NCBI GenBank assembly: GCA_035873375.1
Contig: JAYWMQ010000048.1
Location: 1-48,112, forward strand
Length of the DNA stretch: 48,112 nucleotides
Direction: 5' to 3'
Origin: Nitrospirota bacterium
GTDB taxonomy: Bacteria > Nitrospirota > Thermodesulfovibrionia > Thermodesulfovibrionales > JdFR-85
The notes beneath the pieces were generated by a model that was given only the letters and a program-made list of their open reading frames with translations, did not search any database and was not told the origin of the DNA. Each line of letters begins with the position of its first letter. Positions within the stretch are counted from its first letter, which is position 1. The translations under genes were made by a program, and so were the position numbers. This document shows, one piece after another, positions 30,684 through 39,254 of this stretch.

Positions 30684-31622
30684 ATGAAGAGGGCTATTTT
30701 AAGAAGGGGATTTATTTTTCTGTGGGTTTTGGTGCTTACATCTTTCAGTTCTGTTGCGTTCAGTCAGGATATAACTGCCCGGGAGGGACTGACAAGGATA
30801 ACGGATAATGTTTATTCCTATGTTGGTGTCAAAGACGATTCTCCATCAAACAGCTTTGGTGCAAATGCAGGGATTGTTATCGGAAAAGACGGGATTGTTG
30901 TTATTGACACCCTGGTCTCTTCAAAAGAGGCAAAGAGGTTTATCAAAGATATAAGGTCGGTTTCAGACAAACCCATCAAGTATGTCGTCAACACCCATTA
31001 TCACCTCGACCATACATTTGGCAATTCAGAGTTTGTAAAAACCTGGGCAACAATTATCTCTTCTATAAACTGCAGGAATAATCTGAAAAACAGGGGTGAG
31101 GGTGCTCTTACGAACGCAAAAGACTACGGACTTACAGAAGAGGATATGCAGGGAACAGAGATCGCCATTCCTTCCCTGACCTTTGAAAAGACAATGGAGA
31201 TATATCTGGGTAATCAAAAAATAGAATTGATTTACGCCGGTCCATCCCATACAGACGGAAGCATTATGGTCTATCTGCCCAAGGAAAAGGTACTGTTTAC
31301 CGGGGATATATTGTTTACAGATTACCATCCGTTTATGGCAGATGGAGATATCGAAGGCTGGGTAAAGGTGCTTGACTACATTATTGCGCTTGATGTGGAG
31401 ACCATAATCCCCGGACACGGGCCGGTTTCGAGCAAAAAGGATATTAAGGATATGAAAGATTACATTATTGCCTTTGATAAAAAGGCAAAGGAACTTGCGG
31501 CAAAATCAGATGATGTTGAGTACATCACATCCGAGATCAAAAAGGCACTGCCTGCGAGGTCTCTGGGAGATAATCTTATTCCCGCCAATATTCAGATGAA
31601 ATATCTGAAGGGGAAAAAATAA
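30684..31622 (+). CDS. Exported metallo-beta-lactamase-fold hydrolase
   Basis: A 312-residue protein with a signal peptide (FIFLWVLVLTSFSSVAFSQ) that should be cleaved near residue 27. The metal-binding motif is VVNTHYHLDHTFGNS, with further ligands in YAGPSHTDGSI, LFTGDILF and IPGHGP. This is the layout of periplasmic MBL-fold hydrolases related to subclass B3 beta-lactamases and to quinoprotein-associated hydrolases. The substrate is not known. Ribosome site GAGGAGG precedes the ATG. Confidence 0.88.
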   Translation: MKRAILRRGFIFLWVLVLTSFSSVAFSQDITAREGLTRITDNVYSYVGVKDDSPSNSFGANAGIVIGKDGIVVIDTLVSSKEAKRFIKDIRSVSDKPIKYVVNTHYHLDHTFGNSEFVKTWATIISSINCRNNLKNRGEGALTNAKDYGLTEEDMQGTEIAIPSLTFEKTMEIYLGNQKIELIYAGPSHTDGSIMVYLPKEKVLFTGDILFTDYHPFMADGDIEGWVKVLDYIIALDVETIIPGHGPVSSKKDIKDMKDYIIAFDKKAKELAAKSDDVEYITSEIKKALPARSLGDNLIPANIQMKYLKGKK

Positions 31623-31784
31623 CTTCACAAAATAAGCCACAGAGGGCACAGAGAAGAAGATAAGTGCGAATAGAGATGCTGAATCAAGTTCAGCATGACA
31701 ATAATCAAGTTCAGGGTGGCTCTTTTAATGAAGACGACTTCCTTCATAGAGTTTATACACAGACTCTAATCCGGGGATAAAAAG
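31623..31784. repeat. Hairpin B copy and short-word repeat
   Basis: ATGCTGAA-TCAAG-TTCAGCAT lies at 31676-31696, followed by AATCAAGTTCAGGGTGGC. Before it, 31635-31660 is the short-word tract GCCACAGAGGGCACAGAG. No gene. Confidence 0.85.
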
Positions 31785-32507
31785 ATGACGGAATTCAATA
31801 GATCAAGATGGGCAAAGGCTGATTTTTCACAGGAGTATAGAGAGAAAGCGGATATCTATATCGTTGAGCGAAGGCGGATGTTCGGGATAATGAAGTCATT
31901 CTACCGGCACTTCCCCGGCAGCAGACAAAACAATATGCTTCTCGATCTGGGCTGTGGAGACGGAATTGTCACACATGAACTCCTGTCTGTGGATGAGTCA
32001 ATATCGGCAACACTGATAGACGGCTCCGTTGATATGCTCAATAAGGCAAGGGAACGCCTGAAGGGATTCAAAAATATCAATTATATTCAGGCAAGCTTTC
32101 AGGAGATGCTCGAAAAAGAGATTCCGGAGCAGGACTTTGATTTCATCGTCTCAGCCCTTGCCATACATCATCTGACAATGAATGAGAAGAGAGACTTTTT
32201 CAGGTTAATTTATTCACACCTGAAGGCCGGCGGATACTTTATGAACATTGATGTCATACTCGCACCAACGGAAACACTTGATCAGTGGTATATGAAATTA
32301 TGGGAGGAGTGGATGGATGAAAGAAAGGCCACTCCTGGCATGGAAGGCAACTACTTTGATGATATTACAAGGAGATACAAGGAAGCAGATGAGAATAAAC
32401 CTGACACCCTGAACGAACAGTTGGATACCCTGAGAAAGCTTGGATTTAAGAACGTTGATTGCTATTATAAATACGGAATCTTTGCGATTTATGGCGGAAG
32501 AAACTGA
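31785..32507 (+). CDS. Class I SAM-dependent methyltransferase
   Basis: A 240-residue protein. NMLLDLGCGDGIVTHELL is the SAM-binding motif I; the following IDGSVDMLNKARERL and DFIVSALAIHHL are motifs II and post-II. The C-terminal part (WMDERKATPGMEGNYFDDI) has no recognised target signature. Substrate unknown. It may be in one unit with the two genes after it. Confidence 0.87.
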   Translation: MTEFNRSRWAKADFSQEYREKADIYIVERRRMFGIMKSFYRHFPGSRQNNMLLDLGCGDGIVTHELLSVDESISATLIDGSVDMLNKARERLKGFKNINYIQASFQEMLEKEIPEQDFDFIVSALAIHHLTMNEKRDFFRLIYSHLKAGGYFMNIDVILAPTETLDQWYMKLWEEWMDERKATPGMEGNYFDDITRRYKEADENKPDTLNEQLDTLRKLGFKNVDCYYKYGIFAIYGGRN

Positions 32508-32605
32508 CATCATCCACAGATTACACAGATTTATCAGAAAAGATACAAAATTTTTTAATCTTTCCTGTTCGCTCAATCTGTGGACAAAAAGACTAAGGAG
32601 GGCAC
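32508..32605. other. Non-coding link with inverted CCACAGATT repeats
   Basis: CCACAGATT (32515-32523) is followed by its complement AATCTGTGG near 32574-32582, and AAAGAT...ATCTTT lies between. This is a large weak hairpin made of the ATCCACAGATTACACAGATT short-word repeat. Ribosome site AAGGAGG for the next gene follows. Confidence 0.6.
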
Positions 32606-32878
32606 ATGTACTTTATGACAATCAACAGGATCAAACCCGGAGTTAATCCGGAAGAAATCGGAAAGGTCATTCCGCAGCATATTCAATGGATCAAGGAACA
32701 GATTGGCAGAGGAATAATTGTTCAGGCCGGTAAATGGGGCGATTCAGGCGGGATGGCTATCTCTAAAGCAGACAGTATTGCTGAAGCTGAGAAGATATCC
32801 GGTGAAGACCCGCTGGTTAAATCAGGATTGGTCACTCTTGAAACAGAGAGGTTTTATCCGAATGTGGAGATCGGGTAA
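32606..32878 (+). CDS. YciI-like (YCII-domain) small protein
   Basis: A 90-residue ferredoxin-like alpha-beta protein. IPQHIQWIKEQIGRGIIVQAGKWGD and the GMAISKADSIAEAEKI and DPLVKSGLVTLETERF blocks match the YCII family, in which a His-Asp pair is thought to act in catalysis. Function unknown. It ends two bases before the next ATG, so the pair is co-transcribed. Confidence 0.85.
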   Translation: MYFMTINRIKPGVNPEEIGKVIPQHIQWIKEQIGRGIIVQAGKWGDSGGMAISKADSIAEAEKISGEDPLVKSGLVTLETERFYPNVEIG

Positions 32879-32880
32879 TC

Positions 32881-33843
32881 ATGAAGGCGGTCTTTTTTGA
32901 TAACAAACTGGAGTTTGTTGAAGACTACCCTGTGCCTGAACCAGCAGAAGACGAGGCGCTTATCAGGGTAAGCCGGGCCGGAATCTGCAACACTGACCTT
33001 GAAATCAGGAAGGGCTACAGTGGGTTTAAAGGAATAATCGGACATGAGTTTGTGGGTGTGGTGGAGAAGATAAACGGCAAAGACCGGGGATTAACCGGCA
33101 GGCGGGTTGTCGGTGAAATCAACTGTGGATGCGGCCTTTGCAGCTATTGCTTGAGGGGACTGAAAAACCACTGTCCAAACAGAAAAGTCCTTGGGATCCT
33201 CAACAAGGACGGGGCTATGGCTGAATATATTACCCTTCCCGCAAAGAACCTGCTTAAAGTTCCGGAAAACATTACCGCCGAAGAGGCGGTCTTTACAGAA
33301 CCCCTGGCTGCTGCATTTGAAATCACACAGGGAGTCCACATCAAACCCACTGACAAAATCCTTGTCATGGGGGATGGAAAGCTCGGCCTGCTCTGCTGTC
33401 TTGTCCTCAACCTCCTTCAGGCAGACCTGTCCCTCGTTGGAAAGCATGAAGATAAACTCAGGATTGCAAGAGGGCAGAACGTAAAGACCATTCTTCTTGA
33501 TAATCTGGAGATGGAAAAGAGTTACGACACTGTTGTCGAGTCAACCGGCTCAGCCGATGGTTTTGAGATGGCCCTGAAACTGGTAAAACCCGGGGGAACT
33601 GTTGTTTTAAAGAGCACGGTTGCAGAAGGCAGGGAGATGAACCTTGCGCCTTTGGTAATTGATGAGATAACGGTTGTGGGCTCAAGGTGCGGTCCATTTA
33701 AACCTGCGCTGCGGGCACTGGAGAGGAAAAGCATTGATGTAAGGCCACTCATTACAGGGATATTTCCCTTTGAGAGGGCAAAAGGGGCATTTGAAAAAGC
33801 AGAAGAAAAAGGTTCTCTCAAGGTCATCATCGATTTCAGGTAA
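32881..33843 (+). CDS. Zinc-dependent alcohol/polyol dehydrogenase (MDR family)
   Basis: A 320-residue dehydrogenase. The catalytic zinc ligands are Cys in RAGICNTDLEIRKG and His in IIGHEFVGVVE. The structural zinc set is CGCGLCSYCLRGLKNHC. The coenzyme domain has LVMGDGKLGLLCCLV; the loss of GGxG-type spacing is notable but tolerated in relatives. It resembles threonine or sorbitol dehydrogenases; the substrate is not evident. It follows the YciI-like gene at two bases. Confidence 0.88.
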   Translation: MKAVFFDNKLEFVEDYPVPEPAEDEALIRVSRAGICNTDLEIRKGYSGFKGIIGHEFVGVVEKINGKDRGLTGRRVVGEINCGCGLCSYCLRGLKNHCPNRKVLGILNKDGAMAEYITLPAKNLLKVPENITAEEAVFTEPLAAAFEITQGVHIKPTDKILVMGDGKLGLLCCLVLNLLQADLSLVGKHEDKLRIARGQNVKTILLDNLEMEKSYDTVVESTGSADGFEMALKLVKPGGTVVLKSTVAEGREMNLAPLVIDEITVVGSRCGPFKPALRALERKSIDVRPLITGIFPFERAKGAFEKAEEKGSLKVIIDFR

Positions 33844-33897
33844 AAAGCAGTCTGTGCAACAAAGTTCGGAAGTAGGGGACAAACCTGAACAAATGTC

Positions 33898-33926
33898 TTG
33901 ACAAAAATATTTCCTTCTTATATTAT
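33898..33926 (+). promoter_or_regulatory. Promoter of ilvE, placed at the start codon
   Basis: TTGACA (33898-33903), 17-bp spacer, TATTAT (33921-33926). Only nine bases separate the -10 box from the ATG and no ribosome site is present, so the leader would be 0 to 3 nt. Confidence 0.65.
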
Positions 33927-33935
33927 TCAGTTCTT

Positions 33936-34805
33936 ATGAAAATATATATTGACGGTAAATACTATGACAAGGCTAATGCGAAGATATCGGTCTTTGACCA
34001 TGGACTTCTCTATGGAGATGGTGTTTTCGAGGGCTTACGGATTTACAGCGGTAAGGTCTTCAGGCTCAGAGAGCATATCGAGAGACTTTATCAGAGTGCA
34101 AAGGCGATCCTGCTTGAAATACCAATGAGCATTGAAGAGATGCAGGAGGCGGTACTAAAGACCGTTGAGATAAACCGGAAGGAAAACGGATATATCCGTC
34201 TCATTGTCACAAGGGGAGAGGGGCCTCTCGGCATTGACCCGTCGGCATGCGAAAGGGCCATGGTGATAATCATTGTTGCCGACATCCAGTTATATCCTGC
34301 GGAATATTACGAGGATGGAATCGAGATAATCACTGCTTCATCCCGACGCATACCCTCGGACAGTCTTGACCCCAGGATAAAGTCATTAAACTACCTCAAC
34401 AATATTATGGCAAAGATCGAGGCGGAACAGGCCGGCTGCCTTGAGGCCGTTATGCTTAACAGGGAAGGATCTGTGGCGGAATGCACAGGAGACAATATCT
34501 TTATTATGAAAGACTCCGAGCTCCTTACCCCTGCCCCCTGTCATGGTGCCCTTGACGGTATCACCAGGAAGACGGTGATGGAGATAGCTGAAACCCTCGG
34601 CATCACAAGTCGTGAAACAACCCTCACCCGTTATGACCTGTATAACGCAGAGGAATGCTTTATGACGGGTACCGGGGCTGAAATTATTGCCGTCATAAAG
34701 ATTGACGGCAGGGTTATAGGCAACGGAACTCCGGGAAGGGTAACCCGGATGCTGACAAAGAGATTTAAACAGAAGATATTAGAGCAGCATGGCCAAATAG
34801 TCTGA
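33936..34805 (+). CDS. ilvE: Branched-chain amino acid aminotransferase-like class IV PLP enzyme
   Basis: A 289-residue aminotransferase. SVFDHGLLYGDGVFEGLRIY is the family start, the PLP lysine is in RIKSLNYLNNIMAK, and GSVAECTGDNIFI with the C-terminal FMTGTGAEIIAV complete the fold. It transfers amino groups between branched-chain amino acids and 2-oxoglutarate; a D-amino-acid aminotransferase or aminodeoxychorismate lyase is less likely given the EGLRIY and GTGAEI blocks. The promoter abuts the ATG. It ends before a bidirectional hairpin. Confidence 0.88.
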   Translation: MKIYIDGKYYDKANAKISVFDHGLLYGDGVFEGLRIYSGKVFRLREHIERLYQSAKAILLEIPMSIEEMQEAVLKTVEINRKENGYIRLIVTRGEGPLGIDPSACERAMVIIIVADIQLYPAEYYEDGIEIITASSRRIPSDSLDPRIKSLNYLNNIMAKIEAEQAGCLEAVMLNREGSVAECTGDNIFIMKDSELLTPAPCHGALDGITRKTVMEIAETLGITSRETTLTRYDLYNAEECFMTGTGAEIIAVIKIDGRVIGNGTPGRVTRMLTKRFKQKILEQHGQIV

Positions 34806-34810
34806 ACGTA

Positions 34811-34843
34811 ACCACAGGAACAGTGAATCACTGTTCCTGTGGT
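34811..34843. terminator. 15-bp perfect hairpin between convergent ilvE and nif ferredoxin genes
   Basis: ACCACAGGAACAGTG and CACTGTTCCTGTGGT pair perfectly with an AAT loop. It lies between convergent stops and lacks a T-tract on either side, so it acts as a bidirectional barrier or 3'-end stabiliser. Confidence 0.7.
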
Positions 34844-34867
34844 CTCCTCAACGTATTTTCAGATTAA

Positions 34868-35146
34868 TCATATCTCCACATGTACATGGCATTTCTTTGT
34901 GCATATCTTGGAGCATGCCGCGCAGCCGATACAGTCATCCGGATTTGCAACAGACATTACCTTGTTCCCCATATCGTCTCCATAGTCATCATCACCCTCA
35001 AAGGGTTTTTCAATGAGCTCAAGGACATCCCTGCTACAAACCTTATAGCAGCGTCCGCAACCCAGACACTTTTCAACATCAATTGATTCGATAAACCTCG
35101 GGGTCCACGGCGTGCCACCCCTTGTTAAACAATTTGCCTGTGCCAT
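34868..35146 (-). CDS. Nif-specific ferredoxin III-like 2[4Fe-4S] protein
   Basis: A 92-residue ferredoxin. The first set is CLGCGRCYKVC and the second CIGCAACSKICTKKC, with the long acidic insert (EKPFEGDDDYGDD) between them that marks ferredoxin III of nif clusters (FdxB type). It probably gives electrons to the nitrogenase Fe protein or to cofactor assembly. Last gene of the nif run; ribosome site AAAGGAG. Confidence 0.85.
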   Translation of the reverse strand: MAQANCLTRGGTPWTPRFIESIDVEKCLGCGRCYKVCSRDVLELIEKPFEGDDDYGDDMGNKVMSVANPDDCIGCAACSKICTKKCHVHVEI

Positions 35147-35220
35147 AAATCTTCTCCTTTCCTAAAAAGCATTAAAAAATAAAAGGCTTAATCAGCCTGC
35201 AAGTAATTATACTTAAAAAT

Positions 35221-35637
35221 TTAAGCTATTGCCTCTCCATCCGTCTCGCCTGTCCTTATCCTCACAGCACCGCCTATCGGTGCAACAAATATCTTTCCAT
35301 CCCCGTGCTTGCCCGTATAGCCAACCTTGATTATTGATTTAACGATCTTGGTGACCACATCATCGGGCACCACTATTGTAAGCATCCTCTTGGGTACGTA
35401 AAGGGCCACCTTCGGCAGTGTATGCTCGAGGGCATAAGTAGAAGGTGTGGGTTTCAGTTTAGCCGCAGTACAGTAGCTCTCCGGCATCTCCGAGTCCATC
35501 TCTGCACACATGGCCCCTTTCTGCTTACCCCTTCCATCAACGCTCTGAATCGTAAGTGATGGATATCCGAGATCCTCGAGAACCTGCTTGATTTCGGGGA
35601 CCTTGTCTCTCCGGATAATTGCAACAATCTCTTTCAT
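35221..35637 (-). CDS. nifI2: PII-family nitrogenase regulator NifI2
   Basis: A 138-residue PII-like protein. It has MKEIVAIIRRDKVPEIKQVL and VDGRGKQKGAM, followed by an extended and variable T-loop (ESYCTAAKLKPTPSTY) and ends with GDGKIFVAPIGGAVRIRTGE. NifI1 and NifI2 together bind the MoFe protein in methanogens and switch nitrogenase off when nitrogen is plentiful, with 2-oxoglutarate as the antagonist. In those species the pair lies between nifH and nifD; here it lies at the far end, after nifEN and nifX. It overlaps nifI1 by four bases. Confidence 0.9.
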   Translation of the reverse strand: MKEIVAIIRRDKVPEIKQVLEDLGYPSLTIQSVDGRGKQKGAMCAEMDSEMPESYCTAAKLKPTPSTYALEHTLPKVALYVPKRMLTIVVPDDVVTKIVKSIIKVGYTGKHGDGKIFVAPIGGAVRIRTGETDGEAIA

Positions 35638-35951
35638 AGGCCTTCCTCCCCGGTCCTGACGGTATAGGCAGTATCCACCGGGCTGACAAATATCTTACCA
35701 TCACCGATAAATCCTGTCTTCGCCTTTTCCTGTATCAATCTTACCACCTTCTTTTCGTCCTCCTCATCAACAACTATCAAGAGCAGTGTCTTTGGAAGTT
35801 CATCGTAATGCACAGGACCTACCTGAAGTCCCTTCTGCTTCCCCCTTCCAAATACCGGCATCTTTGTAACGGATGGAAACCCCGCTCCTTCTAATGCCAA
35901 GACCACTTCCTGCTCCTTTTCCGGTCTTATAAACGCCCTGATCATCTTCAT
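35634..35951 (-). CDS. nifI1: PII-family nitrogenase regulator NifI1
   Basis: A 105-residue PII-like protein. MKMIRAFIRPEKEQEVVLAL and VFGRGKQKGLQ, then the short T-loop GPVHYDELPKTLL, and GDGKIFVSPVDTAYTVRTGE at the end. Shorter than NifI2, as in other organisms. It is the partner of NifI2 in ammonium-dependent switch-off. The ATGA overlap with nifI2 suggests equal production. Confidence 0.9.
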   Translation of the reverse strand: MKMIRAFIRPEKEQEVVLALEGAGFPSVTKMPVFGRGKQKGLQVGPVHYDELPKTLLLIVVDEEDEKKVVRLIQEKAKTGFIGDGKIFVSPVDTAYTVRTGEEGL

Positions 35952-36040
35952 CTTTTTTTCCTCCTTGGTTATTGTTTGGTGTTTTGTTTCAGGAGCAGCA
36001 GTATAAACCGATACGCTGCCGCCCTGTATACTCTTGTTCT

Positions 36041-36436
36041 TCAGTCACTGTTCAACGCTTTTTTAAGCCACGGCGGTGGAGATGCTTTCACGGTCTCAAG
36101 GAGTTTTTTCAGGGCATCCTCAATGGCAATCACCTCTTTAACCTTTACGGGCATTATGCCCTTTCTGGCAAGCCTTGCGGCTGATGGACCCCCGATATCC
36201 GTAAGGTATATAATCTTGCAGTCCGCAAGCTTTTCCACTTTACTCTGTACCTTGTCCTCGTGTATCTGTCCCTTTCCCTTTGTCTCCTCTATCTCTACAT
36301 CCCTGCCCTCGGCAAACTTCCTCATCTCGATGAATTGATAAGCATCTCTTGTCAGTTCATATATGGCAAACTTACCAGCCCTGCCAAAATGCTCGTCAAC
36401 ATTTACACCGTCTGTTGTTGCAAATGCTATCTTCAT
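36041..36436 (-). CDS. nifX: NifX/NafY-type dinitrogenase iron-molybdenum cofactor-binding protein
   Basis: A 131-residue protein. The start MKIAFATTDGVNVDEHFGRA is the NifX/NifB C-terminal fold; YLTDIGGPSAARLARKGIMPVKV follows and holds the conserved cofactor pocket. An in-frame GTG three bases upstream is possible but ATG at 36436 has the better spacing to AAGGAGG. Proteins of this fold carry FeMo-cofactor precursors between NifB, NifEN and NifDK. The position after nifEN fits. The C-terminal tail (KASPPPWLKKALN) is outside the fold. Confidence 0.88.
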   Translation of the reverse strand: MKIAFATTDGVNVDEHFGRAGKFAIYELTRDAYQFIEMRKFAEGRDVEIEETKGKGQIHEDKVQSKVEKLADCKIIYLTDIGGPSAARLARKGIMPVKVKEVIAIEDALKKLLETVKASPPPWLKKALNSD

Positions 36437-36492
36437 CACCGGCCTCCTTTACTTTAATTAATCAAGATACTAACTTTAAATCGACCAACCCG

Positions 36493-39207
36493 TTATAAAT
36501 CATCCTGAAACAGCAGATTTGCCATCTCGTTAATCATCACAAGCGTCCCTCTATACCCTATGGCAATCCTTGAATTATTCCCCAAAACCTTATACACGGG
36601 AAACCCCGTCTGATACAACGGCACACCAAGCCTCTTTGCTGTATCCGCTCCATGAGAACCTGCAATCAAAAGGTCGAAATCACCGTCTATTGAAAAAAAG
36701 TCGCCAACAAGGACATTCCCTGCATAAATTCTCCCTGCAGATTCCGTACGGGACGGAACAACCGAAAGTCCAACTTCAGCACCCATCTCACTGAGCACCC
36801 TTGAGACCTGGACCGACAAATCAGCCTCCAGGGCCATACAGACCCTTTTGCTGCCAAAATAGAAATGAGCATCCCTCATTCCGTCAATCAGCACCCTTCT
36901 CTGCCTTTCGTATTTAGGAGGCACCTGCCTGCCACTCAGGGCTGAAAGCGTCTCCATGAATGCATCCACTCCCTGAAGACCGTAAATACTCTCAAACATG
37001 GTGTATTCAATGCCAAAACTCTCTTTCAAAAGCCTTGCCGGCCCTTCCATGCTCATCCCTATCGCTATGGTAAATCCGGCACTGCCCATCGTCTCAATCT
37101 CACTCATCTTAGTACCACCGGAGGAGAGTGTCGAGAACTCCTGTCTGCTCCCGTCAAGTGCGGAAAGGTCAGGCAGGATAACCGGGGTCAAGCCAAAAGA
37201 TTCTATCATCTCACGCAACTCTGTAAAGTCAGCAGGAGTCAGGTGCGAGCCAACAAGGACATTTACTTTATAATTTCCGCTTAAGCGTCCGGCATCAGGA
37301 AAGCCTGCAAGGTCTTTTACTTCTGCCTCCAGCCTTCTGCCTTCAGCCTTCCGTCTTCCAACTACAGACTCAATGACTGCCTCTACCGCCTTTGCATATC
37401 CCGTCTCCAGACCGCCTTCATAATCAGGAGTGGAAACATAGACAATTTGCCGTTTACCATTTTCCATTTTCCATTTTTTTATCGTCCCTGCCACATCGTC
37501 GCCCTTGACCTCTGAAAGTCCTGTGGTAAGGACACCTATCAGGTCCGGCTGCTGTTTTTCGATAACCCCTTCAACAACTGTGGTCAGGTTTTCCTCACTA
37601 CCCATTACAACATCCTCTGTAAAGAGTTTTGTGCTCATCAGTGCAATAGGCTCTCTGAAGTGTTTTGTTATAAGCACTTTTGCAAGGAAATTACAGCCCT
37701 GCGCCCCATGAATAACCGGGAGTGTCCTGTCTATCCCCTGCAGGGCAATTGCAGCCCCTATGGACTGGGAGTGTTTTAAAGGGTTTATCAACACATCCCT
37801 GTCGCTTCTGGTTTTTAAGGGAACAGATACAGTTTGCCCGCTGATTTCCGACCCGCAAACCTCTTTACCATTGAAAAATCTGACACTGTTACTTATCTGC
37901 TCTGCAAGGTTTACAAGCCCGTCATATCCGGCATAGGCGATGTGTCTCTCCTGATTCACATCCACAAAAGGGAACCCCTCTTTCATGGCAAGATAGAGGT
38001 TACGACCACCTGCAACAAGCATATCCGCCGCCCTCTCCTTCATAAGCTTCCTCAGGTTTGCCGGAGTAACATCCTCAATAAGAGGGGCATCCTTGCCAAG
38101 TATGGCCTTCATCTTCTCCTCATCCTCAACCGTGCTCTTTTTAGTACCCACTGCAACTATCTCTATCCCGAGATCCTGAAGGGCAGAGATAAAAGACCAG
38201 CTCTTGACTCCACCCGTATAGAGCACGGCCTTCATGCCCCGCAGATGAGCATATTTTTTCAGTTTTTCTCCAAGCCCGGTCTCTTCACTTTCAATCACTT
38301 TATCGATCTTCTGTGCCAGGTCAAAATCACTCCATGCGTTTAAACGACTTGAACGGCCGGAGCTATTTGAACGGCTGAAACCGCTTCCAATCCCTCTCAA
38401 CGCCTTTGCCATCTCGGTTTTGCCAAAAAAGGAGACCTCAACATAAGGTATCCCGTACTTCTTCTCCATCTCCTTGGCAACATTCACGAGGGCCCGGCTG
38501 CAGACCACTACATTCAGGTCTGCGCTGTGTGCATAGGTTATCTCTTCAAACGTTGCATCCCCTGTAATCCTGGACATGATCCTTACGCCTGCCTTCCTTA
38601 GCACAGGCTCAATAAGCCACAGGTCACCTGCAATGTTATACTCCCCGATAAGGTTTATAAATCCCCCCCTGGCGGAGAGGTTGTCAGGGGGCTCACCTGT
38701 ACCTATTACAGAATCAAGCAATACCTCACCCGCTATCCTGTTTCCAAGGTTTTTAGGTCCCACAAACCCCGGGGCATTAACGGGTATGACCCTTATGCCG
38801 CAAGCATCCTCTGCCTTCCTGCAGATAGCATCCAGGTCCTCTCCGATAAGACCGCTTACACACGTGGAGTAAACAAAGATCGCCTTCGGGTGTACGGACC
38901 TGTACGTCTGGACAATGGCATTGAAGAGCCTGGTCTCAGAACCGTAGACAATGTCTATCTCGTCAATATCAGTTGTAAAACCCAGCTTATACAGTTCACC
39001 CTGAGATGATAACGTGCCCCTGCCTTCCCAGGTGTTTCCGCAACACGCTATGGGACCGTGAACAAGATGTGCCGTGTCGGCAATGGGCTGAAGCACTATC
39101 ATTGCCCCGTCAAAGGCACAAGACTCTCCGCCACGGCTCCTGCAGAGTTTTTCCTTTTTCTCCACGCCGCAGCCACTCTCTAAAAGTTTATCAGTCCCGG
39201 TTAACAT
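36493..39207 (-). CDS. nifEN: NifE-NifN fusion, FeMo-cofactor scaffold
   Basis: A 904-residue fusion in a single frame. Residues 1 to about 445 are NifE: GESCAFDGAM with Cys30, GPIACCGNTWEGRG with Cys55/56, YSTCVSGLIGEDLD with Cys116, and Cys236 in NVVVCSRAL as the likely precursor ligand. About 455-904 is NifN, with HGAQGCNFLAKVL (Cys505). NifE and NifN are normally separate proteins that form a tetramer on which the cofactor is completed before transfer to NifDK. The join has no start codon with ribosome site. Three stretches (residues 275-290, 577-587, 616-631) are low-complexity and are encoded by short-word repeats. Confidence 0.93.
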   Translation of the reverse strand: MLTGTDKLLESGCGVEKKEKLCRSRGGESCAFDGAMIVLQPIADTAHLVHGPIACCGNTWEGRGTLSSQGELYKLGFTTDIDEIDIVYGSETRLFNAIVQTYRSVHPKAIFVYSTCVSGLIGEDLDAICRKAEDACGIRVIPVNAPGFVGPKNLGNRIAGEVLLDSVIGTGEPPDNLSARGGFINLIGEYNIAGDLWLIEPVLRKAGVRIMSRITGDATFEEITYAHSADLNVVVCSRALVNVAKEMEKKYGIPYVEVSFFGKTEMAKALRGIGSGFSRSNSSGRSSRLNAWSDFDLAQKIDKVIESEETGLGEKLKKYAHLRGMKAVLYTGGVKSWSFISALQDLGIEIVAVGTKKSTVEDEEKMKAILGKDAPLIEDVTPANLRKLMKERAADMLVAGGRNLYLAMKEGFPFVDVNQERHIAYAGYDGLVNLAEQISNSVRFFNGKEVCGSEISGQTVSVPLKTRSDRDVLINPLKHSQSIGAAIALQGIDRTLPVIHGAQGCNFLAKVLITKHFREPIALMSTKLFTEDVVMGSEENLTTVVEGVIEKQQPDLIGVLTTGLSEVKGDDVAGTIKKWKMENGKRQIVYVSTPDYEGGLETGYAKAVEAVIESVVGRRKAEGRRLEAEVKDLAGFPDAGRLSGNYKVNVLVGSHLTPADFTELREMIESFGLTPVILPDLSALDGSRQEFSTLSSGGTKMSEIETMGSAGFTIAIGMSMEGPARLLKESFGIEYTMFESIYGLQGVDAFMETLSALSGRQVPPKYERQRRVLIDGMRDAHFYFGSKRVCMALEADLSVQVSRVLSEMGAEVGLSVVPSRTESAGRIYAGNVLVGDFFSIDGDFDLLIAGSHGADTAKRLGVPLYQTGFPVYKVLGNNSRIAIGYRGTLVMINEMANLLFQDDL

Positions 39208-39254
39208 TTAATATCTTCCTTGTGTATTTTCAGGGTCTTAAAATCTTTTTTTTT

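Noticed and set aside
33841-33900. Third copy of the 106-bp dispersed repeat (GTGCAACAAAGTTC...)
   Set aside because: Only a few short words agree with the other copies; the alignment is not better than chance by eye.
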